NCBI GenBank assembly: GCA_019693395.1
Contig: JAAMXP010005949.1
Span: 1 to 21,115 of the forward strand
Origin: Ettlia oleoabundans
Taxonomy: Eukaryota; Chlorophyta; Chlorophyceae; Chlamydomonadales
DNA: 21,115 nucleotides
Direction: 5' to 3'
Below are positions 21,082-21,115 of the stretch, one piece after another. Made by a program: the position numbers and the translations under genes. A model generated the notes under the pieces. It made no database searches. It was not told the DNA's origin and was given only the letters and a program-made list of their open reading frames with translations. Each line of letters starts with the position of its first letter. The stretch's first letter is position 1.

Positions 21082-21115
<34 letters not shown>
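18738..21115 (+). CDS. M1 family zinc aminopeptidase, type II membrane-anchored (5' part; 3' end outside window)
   Basis: Removes N-terminal residues from peptides. Exons seen: 18738-19317, 19468-20093, 20325-20723, 20960-21007, all in frame (about 551 residues), then a GTGGGT donor and an intron running off the window. The N-terminal 130 residues are low-complexity. Residues about 132-156 (CILLCCFISATTIALGIG...) form one membrane segment followed by an acidic/Ser/Gly/Asn linker, the layout of aminopeptidase N/A-type ectoenzymes. Family motifs: YWDVVNITRYKLSLEL, ARQLLPCYDQPARKAVFEVTL, TPLMSPYLLAIAAGD, LTKMDLVAVP and the exopeptidase motif GAMEN with WGLLMFDEPRLLFDK. GAMEN is split by an intron between Glu and Asn. 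The HEXXH zinc site lies beyond the window and so is not seen. Asn-Xaa-Ser/Thr sites in exon 2 fit a lumenal or extracellular domain. The long first exon might contain an unrecognised intron, since it has low-complexity sequence and GT donors such as 18882. Confidence 0.93.
21086..21115. repeat. GT dinucleotide microsatellite at the window edge
   Basis: About 14 GT repeats run into the end of the window, inside the intron after aminopeptidase exon 4. Simple-sequence repeat, possibly the reason a contig or window ends here. Confidence 0.95.

Overview
The window is nuclear DNA of a eukaryote, most likely a chlorophyte green alga. Coding sequence is cut into many short exons by introns that are mostly about 80-300 nt long. 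Most introns have GTGAGT/GTGCGT-type donors and (T/G)CAG acceptors, exons are rich in GC and in Ala/Gln/Ser, TGTAA motifs lie just after stop codons, and the first gene is a plant/algal-type vacuolar H+-pyrophosphatase. I cannot name the genus. No tRNA, rRNA, CRISPR array, transposon or prokaryotic operon is visible.

Layout. Three genes lie on the minus strand. (1) 159-5883 is a K+-dependent-type H+-translocating pyrophosphatase. Nineteen exons covering about 660 residues are in the window and the C-terminus runs off the left edge. (2) 6317-8323 is a DUF6544/DUF6920-like protein in eight exons with one reading-frame discontinuity. (3) 8554-11856 is a complete nine-exon, 542-residue pentameric ligand-gated ion channel (Cys-loop receptor superfamily) that lacks both Cys-loop cysteines. 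After a divergent intergenic region of about 790 bp, three genes lie on the plus strand. (4) 12647-15157 is a long, low-complexity Ser/Pro/Ala/Gln-rich protein of unknown function. (5) 15251-18201 is an amino acid/auxin permease (AAAP) family transporter. (6) 18738 to beyond the right edge is a membrane-anchored M1 family zinc aminopeptidase, seen as far as its GAMEN motif.

How they fit together. The pyrophosphatase energises acidic compartments, the channel is a candidate ligand receptor, and the permease and aminopeptidase both concern amino acids. Neighbouring genes in such genomes are usually separate transcription units, so I claim no operon-like cooperation. The permease/aminopeptidase pairing is only suggestive.

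Most notable is the algal pentameric ligand-gated channel. All its exon junctions keep frame and it has FPFD, four membrane segments and a 9' leucine. Secondary points are one convincing and one doubtful GC-AG intron, three junctions where homology or open frames and splice phase disagree by one base, an in-phase donor/acceptor pair that could fuse gene 4 to the permease, and two adjacent perfect palindromes upstream of gene 2. Exon coordinates were worked out by hand from splice consensus, frame continuity and remembered family motifs. No alignment was run.
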